The notes: a model not told the origin generated them from the sequence alone. DNA of 32,795 bases from an uncultured Planctomycetaceae bacterium (GCA_937916515.1 CALFSX010000138.1:1-32795); one strand, 5' to 3'; shown: positions 23,218 through 32,791, numbered from the stretch's first letter. Made by a program: numbers and translations.

Positions 23218-24714
23218 ATGATGATTCGAACTGTTACTTTCTGTTTGCTGGCCATCGCAGCTTGCATGCCGTATTTGCGTGCCGCTGATTCACTGAAGGG
23301 GTCTCGCCCCAACATCATTCTGGTGATTACAGACGATCAGGGTTACGGTCCCGTTGGGCGTCACGGGCACCCCTGGCTGAAGACGCCGAACATGGACGAA
23401 CTGTACGACGCCAGCACGCGGTTCACTCGCTTTCTGGTGGCTCCCACGTGCGCTCCCACTCGATCTGCGTTGATGACCGGACGACATCCGATGCAGAACG
23501 GGGTCACTCATACGATTCTGGAACGAGAACGAATGACGCTGGACGCTTTCATTCTGCCGCAGATGTTAAAGACCGTCGGCTATACGTCCGGAATTTTCGG
23601 GAAGTGGCATCTGGGCGACGAAGAAGAATACCAACCTCACACACGCGGCTTTGACGAAGCGTTTATTCATGGAGCAGGGGGCATCGGCCAGGCCTACGCC
23701 TGCAGTTGTGCGGACGCTCCCGACAATAAGTACTTCGATCCGGCAATTCGTCACAACGGCAAGTTCGTGAAGACTCACGGATTCTGCACAGACGTCTTCT
23801 TCACCGCTGCATTGGGATGGATTAAAGAAAAGCACGAAGCCAAAGAACCGTTCTTCGCGTACATCAGCACGAACGCTCCTCACGGCCCGTTTATTGCTCC
23901 CCCTGCAAGCCGCAAACGATTTGAAGACATGGGCTTTGAATCTCAAACGGCTGGTTTCTACGGCATGATCGAGAACATCGACGACAACATGGGGCGTCTG
24001 ATGTTGAAGCTTGACGAATGGAACATGCAGGAAAACACCATGGTGATCTTTATGTCAGACAATGGCATGACGGGTGGCGGTTCCGGCCGACAAGGCAAGG
24101 CGCTGGGCAAAACAGCCGACGGCAAAGAACTGCAACTGTACAACGCCAACATGAAGGGGCTGAAAGGCAGCAGCGACGAAGGCGGTGTGCGAGTTCCCTT
24201 TTTTGTGAGATGGAATGGCAAAGTGAACGCTGGCAAAGATGTTGATCGGATCGCCGCTCATATCGACCTGTATCCCACGTTGGCGTCATTAACGGGAGCC
24301 AGCCTTCCGGAAGGCCAGGTTTCCGGGCGAGACCTTGTTCCGCTCATTGAAAACCCCAATGCCGACTGGGAAGACCGGTTCCTGTTTACTCACCAGGGAC
24401 GCTGGAAAACGGGAGTCAACCCGGACAATGATCAGTGGAAGCACTTTGCTGTTCGCAATCAGAAGTACCGATTTGTCGATAACAACGCTTTGTTCGACAT
24501 GGAAGCTGATCCTTCACAGAAAAACAACGTAATTGAACAGCATCCGGAAATCGTTAAACAAATGAAAGCCGCGTATGAATCATGGTGGAAGGTAACCCGG
24601 CCCATGATGGTCAACGAATCGGCTCCTATGTCACCGGTTCGCCCCTTCCACGTTCTGTTTGAAGAACAACAGAAGAACGGCGGAATTCCCGATTGGCAGG
24701 CGCCGAATCTTTAG
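23218..24714 (+). CDS. Secreted sulfatase (arylsulfatase/type I family)
   Basis: A 498-aa sulfatase that removes sulfate esters, probably from a polysaccharide. A signal peptide covers about residues 1-23 (cleavage near RAAD). PNIILVITDDQGYG (31-44) supplies the metal-binding aspartates D39 and D40. The signature is CAPTRSALMTGR with C78 as the formylglycine precursor; it has Thr rather than Ser at the fourth position, which the family allows. FGKWHLG, HGPF and SDNG (about 279-282) are the remaining active-site segments. Maturation needs a formylglycine-generating enzyme, not in the window. It converges with the GH2-symporter operon, suggesting joint use of a sulfated substrate. The ATG pair 23218/23221 follows AGGG. 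Confidence 0.95.
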   Translation: MMIRTVTFCLLAIAACMPYLRAADSLKGSRPNIILVITDDQGYGPVGRHGHPWLKTPNMDELYDASTRFTRFLVAPTCAPTRSALMTGRHPMQNGVTHTILERERMTLDAFILPQMLKTVGYTSGIFGKWHLGDEEEYQPHTRGFDEAFIHGAGGIGQAYACSCADAPDNKYFDPAIRHNGKFVKTHGFCTDVFFTAALGWIKEKHEAKEPFFAYISTNAPHGPFIAPPASRKRFEDMGFESQTAGFYGMIENIDDNMGRLMLKLDEWNMQENTMVIFMSDNGMTGGGSGRQGKALGKTADGKELQLYNANMKGLKGSSDEGGVRVPFFVRWNGKVNAGKDVDRIAAHIDLYPTLASLTGASLPEGQVSGRDLVPLIENPNADWEDRFLFTHQGRWKTGVNPDNDQWKHFAVRNQKYRFVDNNALFDMEADPSQKNNVIEQHPEIVKQMKAAYESWWKVTRPMMVNESAPMSPVRPFHVLFEEQQKNGGIPDWQAPNL

Positions 24715-24789
24715 ACACGGCACGTTGTTGACCGTTATGGCCGGGTTCCCTTTGTGATGTCGCTCAGCTGTAACAATGTGGATTTAATA

Positions 24790-24829
24790 AGCGTCCGGTT
24801 TGCCGAATAACTTCGGTGAACCGGACGCT
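24790..24829 (+). terminator. Perfect hairpin downstream of the sulfatase gene
   Basis: AGCGTCCGGTT (24790-24800) pairs with AACCGGACGCT (24819-24829), with an inner CCGAA/TTCGG stem. It starts 76 bp after the sulfatase stop. It is followed only by ATTGTCTTTG, so it could equally be an intergenic palindrome. Confidence 0.45.
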
Positions 24830-24875
24830 ATTGTCTTTGCAAATACCGTTGATCGAGCAGTCAAAAACGGAAGTG

Positions 24876-24907
<32 letters not shown>

Positions 24908-24928
24908 GCTCCGGAAGGGGAATATTTT

Positions 24929-25033
24929 AGCCACAGATGAACCACAGATTTGCACAGATGGTGTGATGGCATGAAAGCAGGCCTGCTATGTCGTCTACTT
25001 GTGATCTGTGAACATCAGTGGTTCATCTGTGGC
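24929..25033. repeat. Palindromic element with AGCCACAGATGAACCAC ends, copy 1
   Basis: 105 bp bounded by AGCCACAGATGAACCAC and its inverse GTGGTTCATCTGTGGC, with further CACAGAT units inside. Copy 2 at 25154-25258 has the same length and differs at only about three positions, in direct orientation 225 bp apart, pointing to a recent duplication. Confidence 0.9.
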
Positions 25034-25153
25034 TTTAAAACTCACCATTGCCTGCTCGCTATTTCTGGCGACAATTCGTGACGCGCAGGCAACGCAACCG
25101 CGACAACGCGATTTCGCTCGTGAACGGCGAAGTCTTTTCCGAGTGATCTTTTT

Positions 25154-25258
25154 AGCCACAGATGAAACACAGATTTGCACAGATGGCGTGATGGCATGAA
25201 AGCAGACCTGCTATGTCGTCTACTTGTGATCTGTGAACATCAGTGGTTCATCTGTGGC
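25154..25258. repeat. Palindromic element with AGCCACAGATGAAACAC ends, copy 2
   Basis: A near-identical direct copy of 24929-25033. The similarity seems to continue about 20-30 bp to the right (TTAAAA..GATGCCTGC against TTAAAA..CATTGCCTGC). Together the copies fill most of the 612-bp gene-free stretch between the convergent sulfatase and GH2 genes. Confidence 0.9.
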
Positions 25259-25269
25259 CTTAAAAATGA

Positions 25270-25303
25270 CCGATGCCTGCGCGATCTTACGCGCTGGCAT
25301 CGG
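25270..25303 (-). terminator. Hairpin terminator for the GH2 gene
   Basis: CCGATGCC-T-GCGCG pairs with CGCGC-T-GGCATCGG around ATCTTA (interrupted by one T-T mismatch). On the minus strand it lies 23 bp after the GH2 stop and is followed by TCATTTTTA, a good U-tract. Confidence 0.7.
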
Positions 25304-25326
25304 AATCAAGTCAGATGACAGTTCAG

Positions 25327-27612
25327 TCAGTTCGCAAACAGAATGCGGTGCATTTTGGCAAGTTCTGCGGCTGGGATTTTGATGACTTTTCGATCGTATG
25401 TCATCAGTCCGTTGATCTCGCCTTCGACGTCGGTTGTTTGAGTGTAAACACCGGCGGCGATGCCCTGCCTGCGAAGATCGTTCAGCATGTTCAGGCTGGT
25501 TTTGTAGCGTTCCTGATATTCTGCGGAATCTTTCGGCAAGTCGCCATAGCCCCAGTTTCTGCGGTTGGCGTCCCACAGATGATTCTGCACCGGAAGCCCG
25601 TGGCCTCCGAATTCGCCCATCACTTTTACAAAACCATCAAAGCGTCCGTTGGCTCCCAGATGGAACGGGAATCGGGGATGAGGATAACTGTGTTCGTCAA
25701 CCACATCGCCAACAGGCCAGAAGTTGCCTCCACTGGCTACGTTCACCAGGCGTGATGGATCGCGTTCGACCGTCCATTTGCCAACTTCCATGGTGCGATG
25801 TTGGCCCCACGCTTCGTTGAATGGCACCCAAACCGTGATGCAGGCATGACTTTCCAGCAACGTGATCATGCGCTCCAGTTCCAGCATGAACTGAGCGTGT
25901 TCTGTGTCCGGCCATTGAGCGTCTTTGGGGTTTGGTTCCAGGCGAGTCCACGGCGGATTATTGCCAGCGCTGACCTGGTCCTGCCACACCATCATGCCCA
26001 GTCGATCGCAGTGATAATAGTAGCGACGCGGTTCAACCTTGATGTGCTTGCGAATCATGTTGAAGCCAGCCGACTTCAGCCATTCAATATCAAACAACAT
26101 GGCTTCGTCAGACGGTGGAGTCAGCAGTCCGTCCGGCCACCAGCCCTGATCCAGCGGGCCCCAATGGAAGATTGGCTTGCCGTTTAACAGAAATCTGAGG
26201 TTTCCGTCTTTGTCGGCAGCTTTGGAAACGCTGCGAATACCGGCATAGCTGTTGACGGTTTCAATGGTTGAGCCATCGGCTGCCAGCAGTTGCAGTTCGA
26301 TGTCGTACAGATGCGGAGAATCCGGCGACCACAGTTTGGCCTTGGGAATCGTCAGCGTCAAATTGTCCGCGGCGCCCTTGCCTTCCGCCACAATGTTCTC
26401 ACCTTCACGAATGATGGCTCGCACATTGTGCCCGCCTGTTCCCTGAGCTCCTGAAACGCTTGTCGCAACGCTAATGGTGCCAGCGTCTGCATTGGTGGAA
26501 AGTTTGATGTCTTGAATATGCGTGGCTGGCACGCGTTCCAGCCACACGGTTTGCCAGATTCCGGACACCTGAGTGTACCAGATACCTCGAGCATTCAGAG
26601 TTTGCTTGCCACGCAACTGCCACTTTTCCGTGTCGTCTTCAACTCGCACAACAAGTTCGTTTGCCCCGTTCTTGACTGCGGCAGAAACGTCAAAGAAGAA
26701 GGGAGTGTTACCGCCCTGATGTTTGCCGACAGACGTGCTGTTCACGAACACTTCGCAGCGGTAATCGACCGCTTCAAAATTCAGCAGCAGCTTCTCTCTG
26801 GCGGAAGTTTTTGCTTCAAACGTTCGGCGGTACCACAGTGCTTCCGTGCCATCCAATAGACGTTGCACCTTGCCAAGCTTTGATTCCAGGCAAAACGGAA
26901 CCAGAATTTCGCCGTCCCATTTGGCTGGCACTTCTGTCTGCTTCACGTCGCTGATTGCGTAGTCCCACATTCCGTTCAGGTTGGTCCAGTTTTTACGCTG
27001 CAGCAGAGGTCGTGGGTATTCTGTCCACGCGTTTTCCGGAGTCACTTCGGAGCCCCAGGTGGTGATCAATTCCGACTGAAACGGCTTTGTATCTCGTTTG
27101 GCCGGTGGAAGTTCCGGTACGTTGTCGCCGTCAACCAAATGGACGTCGATAAATTGTCCGCCGGTTGTTTGGCGACAATGCACGGCCATCACATTTTTTC
27201 CGGCCTGCAAGGTTTCTCGATTGATGGCCGGAATCTGCACGACTTCGTACTTGTTGGTGAAACCTTTCAGCTGAGCAACCGCTCTTCCGTTGATGTACAC
27301 TTCGACGTCTTCGTCGTGATGCATCAACAGCACCGGATTGGCTGGCACCGTTTCCAGTGTAAACGTTTTTCGCAGCCAGATAGACTTCGTTCCCCACGTT
27401 GTGCCAACTCGCGCACCGGGAGTATCCTGCGTGCCAAAACCGCCGAAGCCCTGCGTCCAATCGGCATCGTCAAAGTTTGACTGTCGCCAGCCGTCTGCTG
27501 GCTTCTTTACGGTATACCGCCATTCATCAACAATTTGCTGAGCATCACAGGTTGATGCGGCATTCAGCAAAAAGGACAGGCACAATAATGGCAGAATTCC
27601 GGAATACATCAT
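25327..27612 (-). CDS. Secreted glycoside hydrolase family 2 protein
   Basis: A 761-aa glycosidase with a signal peptide (about residues 1-24). Residues 28-160 form an extra N-terminal jelly-roll-like module; then come the GH2 sugar-binding domain (about 200-360: NLNGMWDYAI, LWYRRTFEA, VDYRCEVFVN), the Ig-like domain (about 365-460) and the TIM barrel (about 465-761). The acid/base is E600 in WVPFNEAWGQ (NE pair) and the nucleophile is E667 in VMGEFGG, in the normal order. The family covers beta-galactosidases, beta-glucuronidases and beta-mannosidases; the substrate is not readable from the sequence. Export implies action outside the cytoplasm. It follows the symporter-mutarotase gene by 74 bp on the same strand, a probable operon, and ends in a hairpin terminator. 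ATG 27610-27612 and the next codon are both Met. Confidence 0.93.
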   Translation of the reverse strand: MMYSGILPLLCLSFLLNAASTCDAQQIVDEWRYTVKKPADGWRQSNFDDADWTQGFGGFGTQDTPGARVGTTWGTKSIWLRKTFTLETVPANPVLLMHHDEDVEVYINGRAVAQLKGFTNKYEVVQIPAINRETLQAGKNVMAVHCRQTTGGQFIDVHLVDGDNVPELPPAKRDTKPFQSELITTWGSEVTPENAWTEYPRPLLQRKNWTNLNGMWDYAISDVKQTEVPAKWDGEILVPFCLESKLGKVQRLLDGTEALWYRRTFEAKTSAREKLLLNFEAVDYRCEVFVNSTSVGKHQGGNTPFFFDVSAAVKNGANELVVRVEDDTEKWQLRGKQTLNARGIWYTQVSGIWQTVWLERVPATHIQDIKLSTNADAGTISVATSVSGAQGTGGHNVRAIIREGENIVAEGKGAADNLTLTIPKAKLWSPDSPHLYDIELQLLAADGSTIETVNSYAGIRSVSKAADKDGNLRFLLNGKPIFHWGPLDQGWWPDGLLTPPSDEAMLFDIEWLKSAGFNMIRKHIKVEPRRYYYHCDRLGMMVWQDQVSAGNNPPWTRLEPNPKDAQWPDTEHAQFMLELERMITLLESHACITVWVPFNEAWGQHRTMEVGKWTVERDPSRLVNVASGGNFWPVGDVVDEHSYPHPRFPFHLGANGRFDGFVKVMGEFGGHGLPVQNHLWDANRRNWGYGDLPKDSAEYQERYKTSLNMLNDLRRQGIAAGVYTQTTDVEGEINGLMTYDRKVIKIPAAELAKMHRILFAN

Positions 27613-27686
27613 GGTGATGAAACTTACAAAAGTGTGACAACAGATAGGCAGAACGAATCGCAGCGAACAGGACTTCCAGCCCTGAT

Positions 27687-30386
27687 CTATTCTTCAGATT
27701 CGGTTTCTGCTTCTGCGTTGCGAACCGAGAACGTGAATACGGTTTTCGTTTTGTATTCACTGCCCGGGTTAAGAATGGTTGACGGGAAGTTGGGCTGATT
27801 CGGGCTGTCAGGGAAGTGTTGAGTTTCCAGGCAAAAGCCGCCACGATGAACGTACGGCTTGCCGGATTTGCCCGTCAGCCGACCATCCAGAAAGTTGCCG
27901 CAATAAAATTGAAGGCCAGGTTCTGTGGTTTCGACGGTCAGCACTCGACCGGTTGTCGGTTCAAACACTTCCGCAGCAAGGGTTAGCGTTGAGTCGGTTT
28001 CGGGCTTGTTCAGTACCCAGTTGTGGTCGTAGCCCAGGCCGAATGTCAGCTGTTGATTGTCCTGCCCGATGTCGCGACCAATCGCCTTGGCAGTGGTGAA
28101 GTCAAATGGCGTGTTTTTAACGGTTGGCAGTTCGCCGGTGGGAATCAAGCCTTCGTTAACGGGAGTATACGAATCGGCATTCAGCATTAATTCGTGATCA
28201 AGAATCGTGCCTTCGCCTTCTCCCTTGAGGTTAAAGTACGTGTGCTGAGTCAGGTTGACGGGCGTGGCCTTGTCGGTGACGGCCAGATAGTCGATGACGA
28301 TAGAGTTGTTGCTTGTCAGAGTATACGTCACCGTGACGGCCAGATTGCCGGGATAGCCTTCTTCCATATCTTTGGCCAGGTAAGACAGTTCGATCGCGTT
28401 GCTGGCCGGATCTGGTTTGGCCGTCCAGATGACTTTGTCGAAGCCGATTACTCCGCCGTGCAGATGGTTTTCTCCGTTGTTCTTTGCCAGCGTATAGGTT
28501 TCGCCATCCAGAGTGAACTGGCCGTTGGCGATGCGGTTTCCATAGCGTCCGACGATGGCTCCAAAGTACGGCTTGTCGACGGCGTTCATGTAACCGTCAG
28601 CGCTGTTGTATCCCAAAGCCACGTCCTGCATGTTGCCTTTGTTGTCTGGCACCATGATGGATGTAATGATGGCTCCATAGTTGGTCACCTTAACCGACAT
28701 GCCATTTTCGTTTTGCAACGTGAACTGTCGGATGTCTGCAAAGTCTGACCCAGCGGGTGGATCCAACACGCTGAAGTCAGCAAACGTTGCATAGATGCCG
28801 AACACTGTGGCGATAAGAGCCAGCCCGGCAGGCTTGGCAAGTCGCCAGGGAGTCATGTCAACGGCTCCCACATCCTGCTGGTTGAATTCTTCGGCACTGG
28901 GCTTAACTTCGCCAATCACAAACATCAGCACCACCAGCCAGGCGAACACAAGACCCAGAAAATGGAATTCGTGCAACGACGCCACCACTTTGTCGAACGG
29001 AGACACAAAATAGCCAACCGCAATAATTGAAAAGCCGGCAATCAACGCAATCTTCGCGGCAACCGGTGGAACTCGTTTGGAAATCATGCCGACCAGCACA
29101 ACGGCAAAGATCGGTATGAAATACATTCCGTTCATCTTCTGTAGATAGCCAAATATGCTGGTGGTGTTCGCCAGCAAAGGAGCAATCACCATGGCAATAA
29201 TGGCGACGATCCAGCCAAACACTTTTCCAGAACGGACCACAGATTCTTCGCTGGCGTTTTTGTTCAGAACGCTTTTGTAAAGGCCGAGGCTGAACAACGT
29301 ACAAGAACTGTTGAGCGCGGAATTAAAGCTGGACAGAATCGCTCCAATCATCGCGGCTGCAAAGAAACCGGTCAGATGCGGCGGAAGAACTCGATTCACC
29401 AGCATGCCGTACGCCTGGTCGGGCTTAATACCTTCACCGGCAAAAACGGTGTAGGCAATCATGCCCGGAACAACCAGATACAGCGGCCCCAGCAGTTTGA
29501 GTGCTCCTGTTAACAGAACGCCTTTCTGACCTTCGGCAAGACTGCTGGCGCCAAACGTGCGTTGGATGATCTGCTGGTTGGTGGTCCAGTAAAACAGGTT
29601 CAACAAGAAGATGCCGGAAAAGATTGTTCCAAAGGGAACAGAGCTGCTGGTGCTTCCGACGGAATTCAGTCGAGCCTTCTGTTCGGTGATCAGCTTAGTC
29701 GCTCCGGCACTGAATCCATCGTCGCCGCCCAGCAGGTTGATCGCGAAAATGGTGATCAGAAATCCGCCGACAAACAGGCCGATGCCGTTCAGTGTGTCAG
29801 AAACCGCAACTGTGCGAAGCCCGCCAAACAGGGCATAGATGGCTCCCACAATTCCCACCAGCCACACAATCAAATACAGCGAAAGCGTGTCCGGGTTAAT
29901 GTCTAACGCTTCGGGAAGTCCGCCCAGCATTTCGGGGACATTCAAAATCCCCATCATTCCGGTCGCACCTGTGTATAAAATGATCGGCAGCAGAATTCCG
30001 ACGTACGCCAACAGGAAAATCAGGTTGGTGATCACCTGAGTCTGATGGTCGAAGCGAATTTCGAGATACTGCGGCACGGTCGCCACACCGCTTTTCAAGA
30101 AGCGAGGCAGAAAGAACCACGCCATAAATACCAGAGCCACCACGCACACAACTTCCCAGACCATCACGCACAAGCCGTCGGTGAAGGCAGCTCCGTTAAG
30201 TCCGACCATCTGTTCTGTGGAAAGATTCGTCAGCAGCAGCGATCCCGCAATCAGCGGAAACGACAATGAGCGTCCCGCCAGAAAATAGCCGCTGCTGCTG
30301 TCGTGGTCGTCGCCTTTGGTCAGCCACCACGTGCAAACCGCGACAAGCCCCGTGAAGAACAGAAAGGAAAGAAGAGTAATCAACAT
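27687..30386 (-). CDS. Na+/sugar symporter fused to galactose mutarotase
   Basis: A single 899-codon frame with two complete modules. Residues 1-536 are a solute:sodium symporter (SSS/SLC5) with about 14 hydrophobic segments; LTNLSTEQMVGLNG (52-65) and AILSSFNSALNSS (349-361, Na+ site serines) are typical, and it resembles E. coli YidK. After a short linker (about 537-550), residues 551-890 are an aldose 1-epimerase: H643 in NHLHGG, H715 in LTQHTYFNL, D787 in GYDHNW and E854 in FCLETQ are the expected binding and catalytic residues. vSGLT-type transporters have 14 spans with both ends outside, so the mutarotase is probably periplasmic, converting sugar anomers next to the transporter. It is upstream of and co-directional with the GH2 gene. 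No stop or frame change separates the modules. Confidence 0.93.
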   Translation of the reverse strand: MLITLLSFLFFTGLVAVCTWWLTKGDDHDSSSGYFLAGRSLSFPLIAGSLLLTNLSTEQMVGLNGAAFTDGLCVMVWEVVCVVALVFMAWFFLPRFLKSGVATVPQYLEIRFDHQTQVITNLIFLLAYVGILLPIILYTGATGMMGILNVPEMLGGLPEALDINPDTLSLYLIVWLVGIVGAIYALFGGLRTVAVSDTLNGIGLFVGGFLITIFAINLLGGDDGFSAGATKLITEQKARLNSVGSTSSSVPFGTIFSGIFLLNLFYWTTNQQIIQRTFGASSLAEGQKGVLLTGALKLLGPLYLVVPGMIAYTVFAGEGIKPDQAYGMLVNRVLPPHLTGFFAAAMIGAILSSFNSALNSSCTLFSLGLYKSVLNKNASEESVVRSGKVFGWIVAIIAMVIAPLLANTTSIFGYLQKMNGMYFIPIFAVVLVGMISKRVPPVAAKIALIAGFSIIAVGYFVSPFDKVVASLHEFHFLGLVFAWLVVLMFVIGEVKPSAEEFNQQDVGAVDMTPWRLAKPAGLALIATVFGIYATFADFSVLDPPAGSDFADIRQFTLQNENGMSVKVTNYGAIITSIMVPDNKGNMQDVALGYNSADGYMNAVDKPYFGAIVGRYGNRIANGQFTLDGETYTLAKNNGENHLHGGVIGFDKVIWTAKPDPASNAIELSYLAKDMEEGYPGNLAVTVTYTLTSNNSIVIDYLAVTDKATPVNLTQHTYFNLKGEGEGTILDHELMLNADSYTPVNEGLIPTGELPTVKNTPFDFTTAKAIGRDIGQDNQQLTFGLGYDHNWVLNKPETDSTLTLAAEVFEPTTGRVLTVETTEPGLQFYCGNFLDGRLTGKSGKPYVHRGGFCLETQHFPDSPNQPNFPSTILNPGSEYKTKTVFTFSVRNAEAETESEE

Positions 30387-31186
30387 AGTGGAGATTTCTG
30401 CCTATTAACCGGTGACAAAAACGGGGTGAAACAGTCAGGATGTAAAGATTCGCACTTAGCGATTGCGATGAAGAATGCTTGCGGGCGAAGACTCGGTCAC
30501 TCGATGAAGCAACGCCGGAACCGCCAACGAGCCCAATTGTTACCAATTCGCCCGCGAATTCGCTAAGTCTAACCGCTTCTGTAAAGATGTCCCTCCAAAC
30601 GCCAGCATTCGTCTGCGATTCGCCTCGGAAGTAACGCCAGCAATTGTCTGCGAACAGGTCCGCGAACGACGGCAGCGTTCACGTTCAGCTGGAGCTGCGT
30701 CACCCCTAAGAATTGGGCTTTGTGGTGGTGAGTCTTGTTAAAGATCCCCGAGTCGCAGGATCTTTCACAAGATCCACTACCAGAAGATTAAGCTGCGCTC
30801 GGGCACTCTGCTGGAGATCAGAAGTCAGCCAGCCAGACCAGGTAAAAGCCCACCGCAGATGGCTCCGTGCAATGTCTTGCCACGTGGAAATGCCCGTGTC
30901 TGCCCTGAATTGCGGCAGTATCTGCCGGAAGGCTGTGTCGCATTGCTCCCAAAACGGTCAGATCTGCGGATTCACGTGAATTTGGCTGCACAGGCGAATA
31001 TCTGGCAGCAAAATGGTCTGCCCTCACTTTTTGATGTCCGCTACGTTACCGGGGTTCCGCACGGTATTCCGTGCCAATAATCTCTCTCTCAACCAGTTAT
31101 TTCGTAGTAATCGATTCTCAAAACAACTGCCCGGCCATCTGTTGGCGGCGTTCGATTTTCTGCGACCAGAATCTAAGGATCATCCA
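30387..31186. other. 800-bp gene-free stretch between divergent genes
   Basis: It must hold the promoter of the symporter operon (-) and perhaps that of the epimerase gene (+). It contains an inverted pair ACTTAGCGATTGCG / CGCGAATTCGCTAAGT (30454 to 30568), two direct repeats of AACGCCAGCA-T-GTCTGCGA (30598 and 30633) and the GTAGTGGATC-type palindrome. Short ORFs here overlap those repeats and look spurious. Confidence 0.5.
30724..30781. repeat. Inverted repeat of the GTAGTGGATCTTGTTAAAGA type, copy 2
   Basis: The arms 30724-30747 (...GAGTCTTGTTAAAGATCC) and 30758-30781 (GGATCTTTCACAAGATCCAC...) match with a few differences around a 10-nt spacer. It is the same family as 8846-8924 but with a shorter loop. 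Confidence 0.75.
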
Positions 31187-32791
31187 GTGGGTAGACAGAC
31201 TTCCGCTCTGACAGCTCCCATCGGTGGCTCATTCCGCTTCCGTTTGTTCGGCTCTTCTGGCACACGCACTGTTGCATCCAAGATGGCCGTCGATTTTGGG
31301 ATTGCCAACTTCGCGCTCATCGCGGCATCCTTGTGTCGATTGGTGACCAGCCGACAGCTGTCGTCTGCAGATCCGATTGGATCCGTGGCCGATCGCCTGA
31401 ATTCCACCTTTCTGGTGAATGCCGCATGGTTCGGAATAACGGCCATTGGACTGCTGGCTCTCACAGGATTTTATCGCCCGCTGCCAAGTGGTCGTCTGCA
31501 GGATCGATTAATCGCAGCCGCCAAAACCTGCCTTGCCGGATTTGTCCTGCAGGTTGTGTTTGGAACGGTTGCTTTGCAGCGTCCGATGCCCGCCATTGAA
31601 CTGGGCATACCTGCATGGGCCATCTTGTTTTCAGGTCTTGCGTTGACGCGACTTTCCAGGCGTTCTGTGTCTGCGTTCTTTCACCTGATTCCCAAGTCGC
31701 AAACTCATGGAGCCACCAATATTGAATCCGTTTTGGTGGTTGGTGGAGCTGGCTATGTCGGTTCAGAACTTGTCCGCCAATTATTGAATTCCGGCTATCA
31801 GGTGCGAGTGCTTGACCTGCAACTGTTTGGCCTGGAACCACTTCAGGATCTGCTTGGCAACAAGCGACTGCAGGTTCAAAAAGGCGACTTCCGAAATATC
31901 GAACACGTGACTCGCGCACTTAGAGGCATGGATGCTGTCATTCACCTTGCTGCTATCGTGGGCGATCCCGCGTGTGCGATCGATAAAGAAACAACGATTG
32001 CCGTCAACTATCAGGCGGCTCGCATGATGGCTCAGCTTGCTCGAGCTAACAGTATTTCTCGCTTCATCTTCGCTTCAACCTGCAGCGTTTATGGAGCATC
32101 CGATGGCAAAGCAGCCATTAGCGAACAGGGAACGCTGAATCCTGTTTCGCTGTACGCCACCACAAAGATTGACGCAGAAACCGCTCTGCAGGAAACAGCC
32201 GATGACTGCTTCCAGCCAACGCTGCTGCGATTCGGTACAGCTTACGGGCTGTCTCACCGACCTCGCTTCGACCTGGTGGCTAACCTGTTCAGTGCTCAGG
32301 CCGTTACGAAGGGTGAGATCTCAGTCTTCAACGGCCACTATGCTCGCCCGTTCATTCATGTGCGAGACATGGCAAGAGCCTGTCAGATGTGCATTGAAGC
32401 ACCGCTGCCAGTTGTCGGAAATCAAACCTTCAACGTGGGCGACGAAAGTCAGAACTACACCATCAGCGAACTTGGCCAGATGATTGCCAACCATATTCCG
32501 GGAATCAAGGTTACCGAATCCAGCGACGACAGCGACCCACGCAGCTATCGAGTTTCGTTTGACAAGATCCGCCGCATGCTGGGCTTCACCGCCAGCGTTG
32601 ATGTTTCGGAAGGCGTTCGAGAAATGATCGAAGCCGTGCGAGACGGTCGAATTGCCGATTGGCAGGATCCAATCTACAGCAATCAACTCCAGATGAAGCA
32701 GTTTGGAATGGACGTGCTGAAGTTCCCCACCGTTTCCGAACGAGCCGAAGAAATGGCAGCGACCTCAGAATTTCTGCGACGAGCCGCTTAG
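31187..32791 (+). CDS. Membrane-anchored NAD-dependent epimerase/dehydratase (extended SDR)
   Basis: A nucleotide-sugar epimerase/dehydratase-like protein, about 534 aa from GTG 31187. The N-terminal third has about four hydrophobic spans (FGIANFALIAASLCRL, VNAAWFGITAIGLLALTGF, AAKTCLAGFVLQVVFG and PAWAILFSGLALTRL), as in the PglF/CapD group. The SDR domain follows: VVGGAGYVGS is the NAD-binding GxxGxxG, HLAAIVGD the central strand, STCSVYG supplies Ser, and YATTK the catalytic Tyr and Lys. PFIHVRDMARA and FNVGD are typical of extended SDRs. A role in envelope or surface-glycan sugar synthesis is likely. The frame is open from 31013, and ATG 31034 or ATG 31283 are alternatives; I prefer GTG 31187 for its AAGGAT ribosome site. 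The gene is complete, ending 4 bp before the window edge. Confidence 0.85.
   Translation: MGRQTSALTAPIGGSFRFRLFGSSGTRTVASKMAVDFGIANFALIAASLCRLVTSRQLSSADPIGSVADRLNSTFLVNAAWFGITAIGLLALTGFYRPLPSGRLQDRLIAAAKTCLAGFVLQVVFGTVALQRPMPAIELGIPAWAILFSGLALTRLSRRSVSAFFHLIPKSQTHGATNIESVLVVGGAGYVGSELVRQLLNSGYQVRVLDLQLFGLEPLQDLLGNKRLQVQKGDFRNIEHVTRALRGMDAVIHLAAIVGDPACAIDKETTIAVNYQAARMMAQLARANSISRFIFASTCSVYGASDGKAAISEQGTLNPVSLYATTKIDAETALQETADDCFQPTLLRFGTAYGLSHRPRFDLVANLFSAQAVTKGEISVFNGHYARPFIHVRDMARACQMCIEAPLPVVGNQTFNVGDESQNYTISELGQMIANHIPGIKVTESSDDSDPRSYRVSFDKIRRMLGFTASVDVSEGVREMIEAVRDGRIADWQDPIYSNQLQMKQFGMDVLKFPTVSERAEEMAATSEFLRRAA

Noticed and set aside
24929-25258. Two near-identical direct repeats as a possible CRISPR array
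   Set aside because: Only two units, each 105 bp and internally palindromic, with a 120-bp spacer; no cas genes.
30713-30979. 88-aa plus-strand ORF
   Set aside because: It reads through the GTAGTGGATC-type palindrome and lacks coding character.
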